Origin: Lepisosteus oculatus
Lineage: Eukaryota; Chordata; Actinopteri; Semionotiformes; Lepisosteidae
Reading direction: 5' to 3'
DNA: 64,000 nucleotides
Assembly (NCBI RefSeq): GCF_040954835.1
Contig: NC_090704.1
Location: forward strand, 15,774,001-15,838,000
Both the position numbers and the translations under genes were made by a program. Shown piece by piece: positions 22,706-34,640 of this stretch; position 1 is the stretch's first letter; every line of letters starts with the position of its first letter. The notes beneath the pieces were generated by a model that was not told the origin of the DNA, did not search any database, and saw nothing but the letters and a program-made list of their open reading frames with translations.

Positions 22706-23275
22706 CGGCCATATCACCCTGCAACTCACAACTGGCAACCCACTGAAGCTAAGCAGGTGTGAGCCTGGTCAGTACCTTGATTGGAGACATCAGGGGAAAA
22801 ACTAAGGTTGCTGCTGGAAGAGGTGTTAGTGGGGCCAGCAGGGGGTGCTCATCCTGCGGTCTGTATGGGTCCTAATGCCCCAGTATAGTGACGGGGACAC
22901 TATACTGTAAACAGGTGCCGTCCTTCGGATGAGACGTAAAACTGAGATCCTGACTCTCTGTGGTCATTAAAAATCCCAGGGCATTTCTCGAAAAGAGTAT
23001 GGGTGTAACCCCGGCGTCCTGGCCAGATTTCCCATTGGCCCTTACCAATCATGGCCTGCTAATAATCCCCCTCTATGAATTGGCTACATTACTCTACTCG
23101 CCTCCTCACTAATAGCTGATGTGTGGTGAGCATTCTGGTGCACTATGGCTGCTGCACATCATCCAGGTGGATGCTGCACATTGGTGGTGGTGGAGGGGAG
23201 TCCCCATTACCTGTAAAGCGCTTTGAGTGGAGTGTCCAGAAAAGTGCTATATAAGTGAAAGCAATTATTATTATT
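22706..23275 (+). repeat. 5S rRNA-headed SINE (copy C), near full length
   Basis: The first about 100 bp resemble 5S rRNA: 'GCCATATCACCCTGCAAC', 'GAAGCTAAGCAGG' and 'TTGGAGAC' are the 5S start and internal control region. A body of about 430 bp follows, then the tail 'CCTGTAAAGCGCTTTGAGTG' and (ATT)n. The architecture matches SINE3-type 5S-derived SINEs. Membership of the Deu group is inference. Confidence 0.85.
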
Positions 23276-23277
23276 AA

Positions 23278-26009
23278 AATCTCTATTCATCTTTCAAACA
23301 AGATGCAGCTGTATAAAGAATCAAAACCCTGTATTTATGACACATTTATGCATTCCATGAGCATTCCACATCTGCACCCATTTATGAAATAAAAAAGCAT
23401 TATGATTTCTGCACACATTCATAAAGGCATTCCAAAACCCAAAGAGTTAAAAGCAAATTATGTTTTTATTTTATTTTATCCGAGAAACACAGCTCAAGGT
23501 CATTTCTAATTTGATTCGGAAGTTGTGTAAAATATTCATTTCTGACCCCAGCAGCACCTGTGTGTCTCAGACATTAACAAAGGGAGGTTCTTACTAGTTA
23601 GTTCCTGTCACTTGGATTGAGTGTAAGAGCTGACGACTCCCTGAGGCCATAACTGGAAATGAATTTCAACTTGAATTAAAAAGGTTTGAGGAATGGAAAT
23701 GAAAAGTCAAATTAAGGTGCTCAGTTAATGTGTAGTGATTTATTATTTTTATATATATTTTTGTGGACTAGTCATTTGCATTTAAATTTAAGGTAGCTTT
23801 AGTGCCAATTAAGATGTAGCCCAGGGAGTCTGTTATTTTATTGATGCATAGGAGGGTGGGCAGTGGTTTAACAAGATATTTTATTGCCTAGAGTGGATCT
23901 GTGTTGCATAATTCAGCTTTTGTTCAGAATGAGTCAAATTCATTGGAAAGTTTTTAAACAGAAAACCTGTTTGATCATTGGTGTTCATGATTCCAGCAAA
24001 CCTGTCCATTCTCATTGCCTGAAATTTCAGATACCCTCAGGGACAGTTGGGGTACAGTAGCTGTGTTTAACAAACACTGTAGAAGAGAGAAGAGCTTCAA
24101 CACCTTTTAAATACCAATTTCTTATTCTGTTGCACTCTCCCCTGTGAATTTGATTAAAATAGGCAAATATTCTGTAATCCATATGCATAAGAGTATCAAA
24201 TGTGATTTCCTAGATTTAACATAAGGTATTTTGATTTTCCCAGGAAATGGTTCATTACTTGTTCTTTTGTTGTTGTTTTTTTTGGTAAACCTTTACTAAT
24301 TTGATTTTCCATCGCTGTTACTTAAATCTTTGAAGCAACCACTGATTTACCTTTTTTTCTCACAGACCTATGGGAATGTTGTCTACAGTGAGAGGATGAG
24401 TACTGGAAATAAACCAGCATTTACAGCTCCACTGCAACGTGCTCACCAGCAATGGGCAAGTCTAGTCTGGAGTCCCTAGGTTTGCATGGTACTTTGCAAT
24501 TAACGATTCATACAGAAAATAGGTGATTCGTATTCTAATTCAACTATTAATTTAAAATAATTAAGAGGAGAAGTGCAATAGGGATACAGTACCAATCCCC
24601 AGTGAACAGTCTGTATAAAAAGGTAAAGGCTTACTGTAGCTTCATTATAAATTGTAGCCTTATTATAAATAGACAACGGGAAAAACAAGCAGCGCGTTGT
24701 AACCGTGCATCACTGTTGGGGCATCACTGTGGATGCGTTTTTCCCATTACAGCTGCTTCTGTCCGCGAAGCAGCTCCCACACGTACAGCAAAAACCAGGT
24801 CAGTCAGTGAAATTCTCTGTGATTAATTGTTCCTGACCTGAATTTATTATTTTATGTTAACTCGATCCTTCTGAAATTGTCGCGTCCAATTCTGTGTGTG
24901 TTACACAACTTCACCTGTGCTTTGTTCGTTTTTCCCCTCCAGGCTTTTAAAATAACCAAATACACCAAAATGCGTTACTAGTATACAGTACATTCCCACC
25001 TTCAGTAGCTACAGTACCTAGTGTAATTTATAGGTCAAATGTGACACTGGACAATAAAGATAAAAATGGCAGCAAAAATAAAATGGCATTGAAATAAAAA
25101 AAAGTTGTTTGCAAATCAAAATTCTTCTACAAATTAAAGGTATCGTGATATGTCGATATAGTAAGTTTCTTAAGTTTTAAAGATTTAAAGACCTTAATAG
25201 ATAATAATTGTGGTATTCAGTACTTGAAGTATTAACTTTAGATTCACATTCAGTCAAATGGCACCTGATGAAATGTATGTAAAACAACAACAATGATAAT
25301 AAAAGAAAAAAGATTTATCTTTTCAAAGTCTCATTTCTTCAAATTCAACTTTGTTCATTTGTGTTAAAATAGTGTGTGTGTGTGTGTGTGTAATGCTGCG
25401 AATCTGGGGATTTTAGAAGATGTTAGTGGACAATGCAAAGCCATTAGAGTGAACGAGAACTTAAAATTGCGCTCTTAATACTAAAGCCAACACCACACTT
25501 TGAATTTGTAGTGCTTTGTAATACTCAACTTACTATTGGTGTTTTGCATTTTCTGTTTACAAACCTGCATGCTGAAAATACAAGTGAGCACTAAATGTCC
25601 TTGTATCCTTGTTTAGGACCGCTAAACTGAACAGGTTTTCCCATATTAAATCAAGAGCACAGTTTCTCAATAGTTAAAGCAGGAGGAAATTAAATGAATA
25701 AGAAGAATACTAGTTTAATTCAGAAGACTATTGTCCTATCCACATTGCCTTTTTGCATAAAATCTAACTCCAGTAACTTGTGGGGGCACTGATAGAAACA
25801 TTTTTAAATAATATACTGTACCTTAACCCTGTCAAGGGTAAGCTTTCACTCTTTAAGAGGCGGGTCTGCAGTATCTCCACTACAGGCTTATTTATTTTAT
25901 TTTCTGATCTTTGATCTAATCAGGTCTTTAAACGTATTGTTTCCTTCCCGTACAGTACTGTATATCCCCGTCTCATCCATTTCTTTCTTATGCCCCCCGA
26001 GAAATAAAG
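23278..26009. other. Gene-poor intergenic DNA
   Basis: No supported gene. A (GT)n microsatellite lies at 25372-25391. TACAGTA/TACTGTA motifs are dense near 24585-25015 and 25811-26015, including overlapping TACAGTACTGTA at about 25953. Confidence 0.4.
25372..25391. repeat. (GT)n microsatellite
   Basis: About ten uninterrupted GT units. Confidence 0.9.
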
Positions 26010-26013
26010 ATAC

Positions 26014-26358
26014 TGTAGCGTTTGCAGGTTCTTTTCAGAACTAAAGAACAGTGGAAACCTGATTAACCAACTAAGTTCTAGCTTTGTTAACAACCACACG
26101 ATACACACACACACACACATGACCAGACTGACGGAACACGTACACACCTTTAGGGTGGTAATTACCTAACAACACACTATACTTTTACAGGACTACACAG
26201 GGCACTAGAACTACTAGGACATTATTTACACAGGTAGGGTCAGCCGCTGGTCATCGTGCTGACCCTCAGACTCTTCCCGGCTACCACTCCCAGCATGCCC
26301 AGCGGTACTACGGGCGCCTAGGGGCGCTTCCTCCTCACCACCAGGCGAGGGCGTTACA
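26014..26358. mobile_element. Solo LTR-like element with ATAC target duplication
   Basis: It begins TGTAGCG and ends GCGTTACA, and is bounded by ATAC at 26010-26013 and 26359-26362. Its ends match those of the TRIM LTR (TGTAACGC/GCGTTACA) in 15 of 16 positions if the eighth base is discounted, and the target duplication is identical. The 345-bp body differs from the TRIM and holds a (CA)n run at 26103-26119 and a GC-rich right part (26230-26340). No internal region is present, so solo LTR is the best reading. A small DNA transposon is the alternative. Confidence 0.6.
26103..26119. repeat. (AC)n microsatellite in the solo LTR
   Basis: About eight AC units inside the LTR-like element. Confidence 0.85.
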
Positions 26359-26362
26359 ATAC

Positions 26363-28435
26363 AAAACAGCGACACCACGAGGTCATAAAAACAGTAGCGT
26401 CTTAATAAATGCATTTTTCTTGTTAATTTGTTTCGGGTTTTAGCAGGTGGTGTTCGTGCTCTTGAATCATCTCGATTGCAAATCATTTATGCAGATTATT
26501 ATAAGAGATTTATTATAGAAAAATATCTCAATACTGAGCTAGAATATTCTCATGTCAACAGTATTGTTTTGATCTGCTTAATTTGATTTCTGTTGATTTT
26601 TTCACAGCAATAGTAGCAATAATAGTCACTGCAGCTTTTTTTCTATGACTGGAGAATTTCAGTTTGTGAAGAACATAAACTTGATCCTCCCTCCATAATC
26701 TGGTGTACTTTTTAATATACTGTAATTCTCTGATTTCTTTTACCCTGCAAACCCAACTCCCCTACCAATTAAAAATGCAAAAGATATTGAAATGCATCCT
26801 GATATAAGATCATTAGACACGCTTGATCAAGATTTTATTCTGTGGGAGCTTGATTTCATAGTCAGTGCACATGTGAATTTCTTAATGCAAGCTGTATGGG
26901 TTTTCCGTGCTCAAGGTGTCTAAAGCACAATATTCATTTGGAAAGGAACAACGTGGTTTTAATGAGTTAGCCATCTAGAACCATAGTTGCCCTAGGGTAC
27001 TGGTTAAACAAAATATGTAAACGTGATTTTTTTCCCTACCACCCAGGTTAATGAGTAAACAACAGCTCTGTCTCTCTTAAAACTTTTTTTAAGAGATCAA
27101 ATACAGTATTGTGGTAAAATACTTTTCAAAAAAGAAATCGACAACTAATAATTTAATACTTTTTACTAATGAATATCTAGTATATATACTGTAAATGCCT
27201 ACTAAAAAGCAAACTGAATAGCATTTTTCTTTAACTTTAATTTTCTTTAATTACAGATTAATTTTTGTCATGTTCACTACTTAAAATCAGAGCTTGAAGT
27301 GAAACAAAACTGGACCCATCCATCAATTGCACACATCACAAACACACTGTAGCACCCAGGTCCTTCATTAAAAACGGACTTCCTTCTTCAACCCAGTGGA
27401 AGCTGGCAATTAAGATAATTTGGTAATTTGGATTTACAGTAACTTGGGTCCTGGTTTTCTGTGTATTTCATCTCTCCAGCTTGGAAATATGCTTCAGCGA
27501 AAAGCGGGTTGTTTTTTGATCAGAAACTCAACATCTGAAGTCCGATTGCGGCAGACTCCGCAGATTCTATGCAGCTGTTACTTTGGAGAGTAAAAGCTAT
27601 TAAAAATCCAAACTTTTTCCACTGAGTGGTGGTAGGGAAATTTGAGAATTACAGTATATATTAATAATGAGTTGGGAGTGTTCGAAAAAAGAACAGGACT
27701 TACTTTAGATCTTATTTGGAATCCATCAAAATATACAGCCTCTCATAAAGATATTCAAAATAATTAAATGATTAGTAAAGATTGTTTTGAAGATTTAGAA
27801 AACCAATTTATTACCAGTGCTTCAGAAAATGTTATTCTTCTTTTCACTTGTTCCAACCTGAATCCTAGACTCGGCTAAAACAAAATGCAAGTTTTGTGAA
27901 AATTGAGTGACAAACTAGGTGATATTTCTTATGTAACAATTTACCTAAGCATGTGCTGATTTGGCAAAAAAAAGTTTATCTTTAAAGCTTGTTGTTTGAG
28001 GTTTATTTCTATACCTCTACATATATTATAATCAAACTAAAAAATGTGCAGCTGAACCTTTAAAGTTAAAATGTTTTGTTTGCCAAAGAAACCAAAAGTT
28101 AAATACATTATGCTAATCCATTTCGTGAGGAGGTGTTTATTTAGTCTTTTATTCACTACATGCAAACAATATGGATCTGAATTGGGAGGAATAACATTGC
28201 ACCCTGAAGTTTAAAAACTTAGCAAGGGATTCAGGAATCTTCTTGCTATGAAACATTCTCTGCTACACATCTTGAATGTTATTCAAAAGTGGTTTCTTTA
28301 TAAAACCCTTCCTTTATTGTGATGTGTTTCTGATGCCCATCAAGCCTGGTTTCTTGGCTTGGAATGGAGGACCATGTCTCTCACCAGTGGGAAGCAGGAG
28401 CTGAAGAGCTCCCAGGGAGTGTCATTGTGTCAGTC
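26363..28435. other. Gene-poor intergenic DNA
   Basis: AT-rich, with no coding exon or clear repeat recognised by eye. Confidence 0.4.
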
Positions 28436-28444
28436 TTAAGTTAA

Positions 28445-28997
28445 GCCATATCACCCTGCAACTCACAACTGGCAACCCACTGAAGCTAAGCAGGTGTGAG
28501 CCTGGTCAGTACCTGGATTGGAGACCTCTTGGGAAAATCTAAGGTTGCTGCTGGAAGAGGTGTTAGTGGGGCCAGCAGGGGGCGCTCGTCCTGCGGTCCA
28601 TGTGGGTCCTTATGCCCCAGTATAGTGATGGGGACACTATACTATAAACAGGCGCTGTCCTTTGGATGAGACGTAAAAAACTGAGGTCCTGACACTTTGT
28701 GGTCATTAAAAATCCCAGGGCATTTCTCGAAAAGAGTAGGGGTATAACCCCGACGTCCTGGGCAAATTTCCCATTGGCCCTTACCAATCATAGCCTCCTA
28801 ATAATCCCCACCTATGAATTGGCTTCATTACTCCTCCCCACTGATAGCTGATGTGTGGTGAGCGTTCTGGTGTACTATGGCTGCCGTCCCATCATCCAGG
28901 TGGATGCTGCACATTGGTGGTGGTGGAGGAGAGTCCCCATTACCTGTAAAGCGCTTTGAGTGGAATGTCCAGAAAAGCGCTATATAAGTGTAAGCAA

Positions 28998-29040
<43 letters not shown>
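28445..29040 (+). repeat. 5S rRNA-headed SINE (copy D), full length with target duplication
   Basis: It starts GCCATATCACCC and has the 5S-like internal control region ('GAAGCTAAGCAGG', 'GGATTGGAGACC'), a body of about 430 bp, the tail 'CCTGTAAAGCGCTTTGAGTG', and (ATT)n up to 29040. The 9-bp TTAAGTTAA at 28436-28444 and 29041-29049 is a perfect target duplication. This is the best-defined copy of the family in the window. Transcription would be by Pol III from the 5S-type internal promoter, with LINE proteins acting in trans on the tail. Confidence 0.9.
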
Positions 29041-29044
<4 letters not shown>

Positions 29045-29049
29045 GTTAA

Positions 29050-29403
29050 AACAAAGATATAGGTCACACACAATGACACTTCACAAAGCAGGCACAACCT
29101 TGTAAAGAAGTGGGAGAAAATATCTAGTGCAGGGCATGACACACAGCATATTCTTTGAATGTTTGAATTGAATTTACCTAATAACAAAGTGTTTTCAACA
29201 AAACCTATCCCTTCAGAAACTCAGCAAAATCAACCCATAAAATATTAATATTATATATTTTCAACTGCTGATATTCAATAAGCTCTTTGAGATCTATGGA
29301 AATGTGAAAAATTGATAGGCTGCCCATGATAAGCCTAAATGGGTTTCAGCTCTTGTGTATGCACAGTTTCAAACCTTCAAACAGTTTGAACATCACTGTA
29401 CCC
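29050..29403. other. Intergenic DNA
   Basis: No gene or clear repeat is seen before the gypsy remnant. Confidence 0.4.
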
Positions 29404-29423
29404 AAAGGCAGTCCCTTAACTAA

Positions 29424-30060
29424 TTGGACAAGAGGGGTGAGCTAGGATCTTGCATGAACAAGTCTGAACAACAACGAAGGACTGAACATCTCATGCTCCG
29501 TTCGGCTGTCAGCCGCAAAACTCCTGGTTCCACTCTTGCTGCACCTCCCACGCCCTCTTCGTCTACTCTTACTCCTGAGGAACGCAACCGCTGGCTGTCA
29601 GAGGGGGGCAGCCTCTATTGTGGTGATTCCGACCACCTCCAGGCCTCCTGTCTGGTGCGACCCCTTCGTTCTGTCCGTCCGCCTCCAAAGGTCAGTATCC
29701 TTTCCTTCAACCCTTCTGCCTCTGGACTCCCCCACCTTGCCGCGTTCTCCTCGGGTGACTCTCACGAATCCCTGTTTGCCTTCATTGATTCAGGTGCAGC
29801 GGGAAACTTCTTAGATTCCAGACTCGCTGCCTCATTGAAGATTCCATCACTGCCCGTCTCCCCACCCATCTGCATCCAGTCCAACGATGGCTCCTCCCTC
29901 TCTCCAGGATTGGTGTAGTGGCAGACCATTCCCCTCTCCCTGCGTATTGGTGCCACCCACCTGGAACATACTCAGCTTCTCCTCATCCATTCTCCTTCTC
30001 TCCCACTTATTCTCATGTTACACAATCCCCGCATTTCCTGGTCCGACAAGGAACTCGCTG
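29424..30060 (+). pseudogene. gag-pol: Gypsy Gag zinc knuckle and protease remnant
   Basis: The frame to 29918 has a degenerate zinc knuckle ('LYCGDSDHLQASC', missing one usual Cys-His spacing), then the protease active site 'AFIDSGAAGNFLD' (DSG) near residue 116. The stop at 29916-29918 interrupts the protease. The continuation reads 'IGATHLEHTQLLLI' and 'NPRISWSDKELAGW', the protease end, up to about 30060. Confidence 0.75.
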
Positions 30061-30232
30061 GCTGGAGTGATCACTGCCTAACCCATTGCCATCAGCTCCT
30101 CACGAAACCTCATGTTCTTCAGATCTCTCATGTCACCTCCCCACTTATTCCCCCCTAGTATGCCGATCTTCACGTTGCTTTTAGCAAACGAAGAGCTCTT
30201 TCGCTTTCTCCTCATGTGTTTACCCCCTCTCC

Positions 30233-31359
30233 ATGCAGGAAACCAAGGCACTGGATACCTACATTCAGGATGTACCTTCCTCATGCCCTTCAGATAAGCT
30301 GTTTATGACTGATCGGGTCCGCTCCGAGGTTCCTAAGTGGGCTCATGACTCTTGTTTTGCGAGTCATCCTGGCGCCCGTCGGATTTTGGAACTTGTCTCT
30401 GAGGACTTCTGGTGGCCCTCCTTATGGGTTGACGTTTCAGATTACATGAGAGCATGTCCCACCTGCACTCGGATTAAGACGACTCGTCACCGGAAGGCTG
30501 GCTTACTCCAACCTCTCCCAGTACCCGCACTGTCTTGGTCCCATATTGCTGTGGACTTTCTCAAGGACCTTCCCAGGAGTCAAGGCAATATGGTGATTAT
30601 GGTCGTCGTTAACAGGTTCTCCAAGGCAGCTCATTTCGTTCCCTGCTCCTCCCTGCCCTCTGCTCAGCACATGGCCAATCTGTTTGTACAGCATGTTTTT
30701 CGTCTCCACGGGATCCCGGAGGACATCGTGTCTGATGTCCGTGTCCACAGTTTATCTCGCGCTTCTGGAAGGCCTTCTGTTCTGCTTTGGGCTCCAACGT
30801 TTCTCTTACCTCTGGCTATCATCCTGAATGCAACTGCCAGACCAAAAGGCTTAACCAGGACCTCCTTACTTACCTGAGGGCTTACGTCTCTGCCACTCAG
30901 GACGACTGGACCTCCTTACTCCTGTGGGCTGAGTACGCTCACAACGCCCTATACTCTTCGGCTACTGGCATGTCTCCCTTTCTATGCTACCTGGGTTATC
31001 AACCTTCGCTCCTCCGGAAACTGCCTTCTGACTCGGACCTCCCGTCTATTCAAATATATATCTCTGCCTTAAGGAAACTCTGGAAGTTGGCCCGGCGTGC
31101 CCTACTAAAGGCCTCACACCGTTATAAGACTTTCGTGGATCGGCACAGATGCCCTTTTCCTAGAGTTCGCAGAAGGCAATTTGTCTGGCTCTACACTATC
31201 AACCCTCTCACCACTTGGGCCCTCGATTTATTGGTCCCTTCCGGGTCATTTCCCAGATCACTCCAGTCACCTACCACCTGGCTCTCCCCCCCACCCTTCG
31301 CATTCACCCCACCTTTCATTTCTCCCTTCTCAAGCCTTATCACAGGTCACCCCTTTTAA
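30233..31359 (+). pseudogene. pol: Gypsy integrase remnant with frameshift
   Basis: The first frame (30233-30735) has the zinc-binding domain (H...H and 'CPTCTRIK'), then 'AVDFLKDLP' with the first catalytic Asp, and 'HGIPEDIVSD' with the second. The frame breaks about 30735 and resumes at 30787-31359 with 'GYHPECNCQTKRLNQDL', where the catalytic Glu position reads Lys, and 'WAEYAHNALY'. Both the frameshift and the altered Glu position make it inactive. Confidence 0.85.
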
Positions 31360-31580
31360 GACCACAACCTCGTCCACCCCCTCCTCGTTCCATCGCCGGA
31401 TCAACCACCTATACAGTCAATAAGATCCTCAAATGTCATTGGTATAGGGGTTCGAGATAATTTTTGGTCGACTGGCTCGGCTATGGTCCTGAGGAGAGAA
31501 CCTGGGTCTCCACACGGGACATCCTGGACAAGATCCTTATCTCGGACTTTCTTCACTCCTGTGCTCCTCCTCTATCTACG
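31360..31580 (+). pseudogene. pol: Gypsy integrase tail and chromodomain remnant
   Basis: In the frame of 31215-31460 '[18 protein letters not shown]'-type GPY/F sequence leads to '[16 protein letters not shown]'. The chromodomain '[15 protein letters not shown]' and '[12 protein letters not shown]' follow in the 31464 frame after a frame break and an in-frame stop near 31458. Confidence 0.75.
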
Positions 31581-31884
31581 GCGTCCGGAGCCGCCCCTGA
31601 AGGGGCACGAATCTCCCTCACGCAGGCAAGCGCTCCCACACTCCCACGAGCTCTCCCCGTACCAAACGTGCACGCGTCAATCAGTCCTCTATTTAAGCCC
31701 TCACTAGTCCCCCAGTCAGTGCTCACGATTGAGATTCTCTCCCTGAGCTTACCTTTGATCTACTCTTTCGCCTTACTACTGATTCTCTCCTGGACCTTGA
31801 CCCTGCTTTTTCCGACTACCTCTTTGCCACTTGATTTTGTACCTTCGCCTCTAGAACGCTCTCTTGGATCCTGACCCCTGCCTG

Positions 31885-32112
31885 TCTCTTCGATTACGCC
31901 TCCGCCTTCTGAATCCACTCCGACGCCTCTTCTACGCCTTCCCGGACTCTGACCCCTGCCAGTCTCCTCGATTATGCCTCCGCCTTCTGAATCCACTCCG
32001 ACGCCTCTACTACGCCTTCCCGGACTCCGACCCCAGCCTGCTTCCTCGATTATGCCTTTGCCTACCAATTCTGTGACTACGCCTCTACTACGCCTTCCCG
32101 GACTCGGACTCT
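31885..32112 (+). repeat. 78-bp tandem repeat in the gypsy LTR region
   Basis: Three units begin at 31885, 31963 and 32041. The first two share 'gccttctgaatccactccga' and 'ctacgccttcccggactc' and the third is more diverged. It lies in the presumed LTR of the plus-strand gypsy element. Confidence 0.8.
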
Positions 32113-32205
32113 TGACTGTTCACTCTGACTACGCCTAAGTCTAGCGCCAACCCTATCTAGGGCACCGCATTGGATCCCTATCCTCCGCAGTCAGCCCCTG
32201 CGTGA

Positions 32206-34299
32206 AAAATACATTAGCATTTCAATATTCAGATTTGAAGCAAACAATCAAAAGCTTTGGTTTAATTTCAATGTCCCTTTCAAACCTGATCTCTGCATGT
32301 TTAAGCTTTGATGGGATTCATTTATTAAGGGAGGTGGGTGTATGCATTGTGCCAGTCAGCAATCACCTTTTTAGGATCCCAATTAACTCCTTTCTGAATG
32401 ACGTTAGACATATTAAAGTTAATGAGGCAGTGAGCCATCTGTTGAACAGAAATTCTGGAAAGACATTATCTTTTAAAGGGCAAAGCATACAGTGCAACAA
32501 GGACAGCACCTTTAAGAGAGTGATCTCCAAGAGACAAAGGGAACTCACAGCCCCTGAACCATCCAAGACTTTACATTATAATGTACTCTCTATATATTTT
32601 TCATGCATGTATTTTATGAGTCTCATATCTCAAATATATGGCTCAATATATATGGTGATACACATATGACACATGATTTATGGCTCTCATCTGACTCTGT
32701 ATGTCTAATAAATCTTAAATATATTTTACTGATATATTGACTGCAGCTTTAAATTAAATTTTAATTCTGAAAGGATGCTGTTGCTGCCTTGATTTCCTTT
32801 ATCAATGTGCTTATGGTTGCTTTTAAATGTTTTGCAGCTACACTGTTTGTCTCTGGTGACTTATCAAGGGAAAGCATTCTGGCTACCCCAAAGTCAATCC
32901 ACTGCCAAATTACTCATATATTGTGTCAGAAAAAATGGCCATGGTGTCAGACGAATGTCACATTCCCACAAGCTTGCGTGTCTGTGGAAATCTCTCTCTG
33001 AGGAGCTCCCTTCCCCTTTTTGTGGGCTCATTTAATGACAAAGGAAAGTGTAAAAAAATGCCAATTGTTAGGCTGCAAGCCTTAGGCAGTCTTAGCTTGG
33101 CTGCTGACCATAATTATTTTGATTCCAAGTTAAAAATACAGGTGGATTATATAATCGCTGTTCCACCTTCCCTGATCTGAGAGAAACTGTCACCATTAAA
33201 TAAACGTGTGCTGTAATATTTCTAACATTTCTTCATGCCCTGTGTAGTGTTTTAATAGTTTAAGAATATTTTCATTCATTTGTTGCTAACCTTATTCATT
33301 CAATAATATCTTGCAGACAACTTTTGATTCTAATATTGATTGAAGTGTCACCTTTTGAAATGTCTTTTAAAAGCAATTAACTATCCAGACTAAAACACTG
33401 TACAGTATAAACATACTGTAACTGAAAGAAAAAATACAGTATGTGTTGTAAACAAGAATGACAAGAAAAAAACCTCCAGGTGGTTAACCCTTGGGCAATT
33501 TAAAAAAATGTTTGCTTTTTACACGACATCAGCAGTGAACTTGGATTTGAACTAAATAAAAAAGGGAATTTTAAGATCCTGTAGCTGTGGAGGTGATCAA
33601 ATTTTATACTTGGCTTAGCTGTCACCCTTCTGGGTACCTAGAAAACTCAAACATTCAGTAATCTTTTAACAAATTAGCCATTTTGCAGAGAGCCATGTGT
33701 CTTTGCTCATACCAGTTTAATGAAAAGCTTTGCATGCATGATATAAAAGACTGTAAAATAAAAAATTCTTTGGAATGCAAGATAAAATGAGTATTTCTTC
33801 TGTTCAATGTTCAGCATGCCTGCTTGCATATTTAACCTGCCCATCTGCATGAAGAATGACAGAGCTGCTCTGGATTCGCTTGAGAGCTTGCAGGCTGATC
33901 CTTAACATTTTCTCAGGTGAAAGGGGGCATGCAGTTAAAAAAGGTCATGCATGATTTCCATCTTAGGGCGCCATATTCATTAATTGCATGAGAGCTCTCG
34001 TCTCACCATCAATTCTGTCAAACTGTGAATATAGGACACAGTCAAGCTTATTTCTATTTCATTTCCTATGCCTAATCTCTACAGACTGAAAGCCACCTAA
34101 CACATACTGTACAGTACATGTATGCCAGTGTTGTTTTGTCAGTGAAGATGTGAGATTTAATAAAGGTAGGTAGGTTAGGTCCCCTTTTCAGACCCATGGG
34201 GGAATGGGGGGGCAAGGGCCACCATTTTTCTCAACCATTAGACACTAGAGGTGGAGGTGGTCAGCATCACACTCCCACCGGCCTATTATCCCCAGAAGG
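32206..34299. other. Repeat-poor intergenic DNA
   Basis: No supported gene. The 155-codon frame at 32202-32669 shows no recognisable domain. AT-rich ATATA runs occur at 32590-32660. TACTGTA/TACAGTA clusters lie at 33395-33440 and 34105. Confidence 0.4.
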
Positions 34300-34640
34300 A
34301 TTAACCCTGGGCAGTAGTACTGTTTCACAGCACCATGAACCCTGAGCTTAATTTCAACAGCTTCAGTCTGTTTGTGTGGAGATTGCATGTTCTCCCCATT
34401 TGAGTTTTTGCTGGGTTCTCTGTTTTCCTTCCATTGGAAAGACATGATGACTAGATTCGATTGGCAATCAAATTGTCTTTTTGACTTTGTTGCTCCCCAA
34501 TGGACTGGGGGCCTGTCCTGGGAGCAGTGTCAGTCAGTCCTACCTTGTACAGTACATACTGTATAGGCTTAAGCTTGCCATCACAGCCTTACCAGGAAAA
34601 GCACCTTTCTGATAATGGACGGTTGGTTGGATATGTGCAA
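34300..34640 (+). repeat. tRNA-derived SINE (HE1/V-SINE-like)
   Basis: Plus-orientation relative of 1250-1532. It carries 'tgtgtggagattgcatgttc', 'ttccattggaaagacatgat', 'ggcaatcaaattgtc' and 'ccaatggactgggggcctgt', ending near a GGTTGGTTGGAT repeat at 34620. The tRNA head is badly degraded. Confidence 0.65.

Larger units (their letters stand above)
29404..32205 (+). mobile_element. Ty3/gypsy chromodomain element, decayed
   Basis: A plus-strand remnant beginning inside gag, so the 5' LTR and start of gag are missing. The order is gag zinc knuckle, protease, a large deletion removing reverse transcriptase and RNase H, integrase, chromodomain, then an LTR-like pyrimidine-rich region to about 32205. 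It resembles the minus-strand element at 5357-11442 ('GNMVIMVVVNRFSKAAHFVP' against 'VVDRFSKSAHFIP'), but is a different copy with separate damage. Both LTR boundaries are uncertain. Confidence 0.85.

Noticed and set aside
28445..28560. A 5S rRNA gene
   Set aside because: 5S similarity is limited to about 100 bp with many changes and continues into a SINE body and tail with a target duplication.
32202..32669. 155-codon plus-strand open frame
   Set aside because: It begins at the edge of the gypsy LTR region, has no family motif or splice context, and is compatible with chance.
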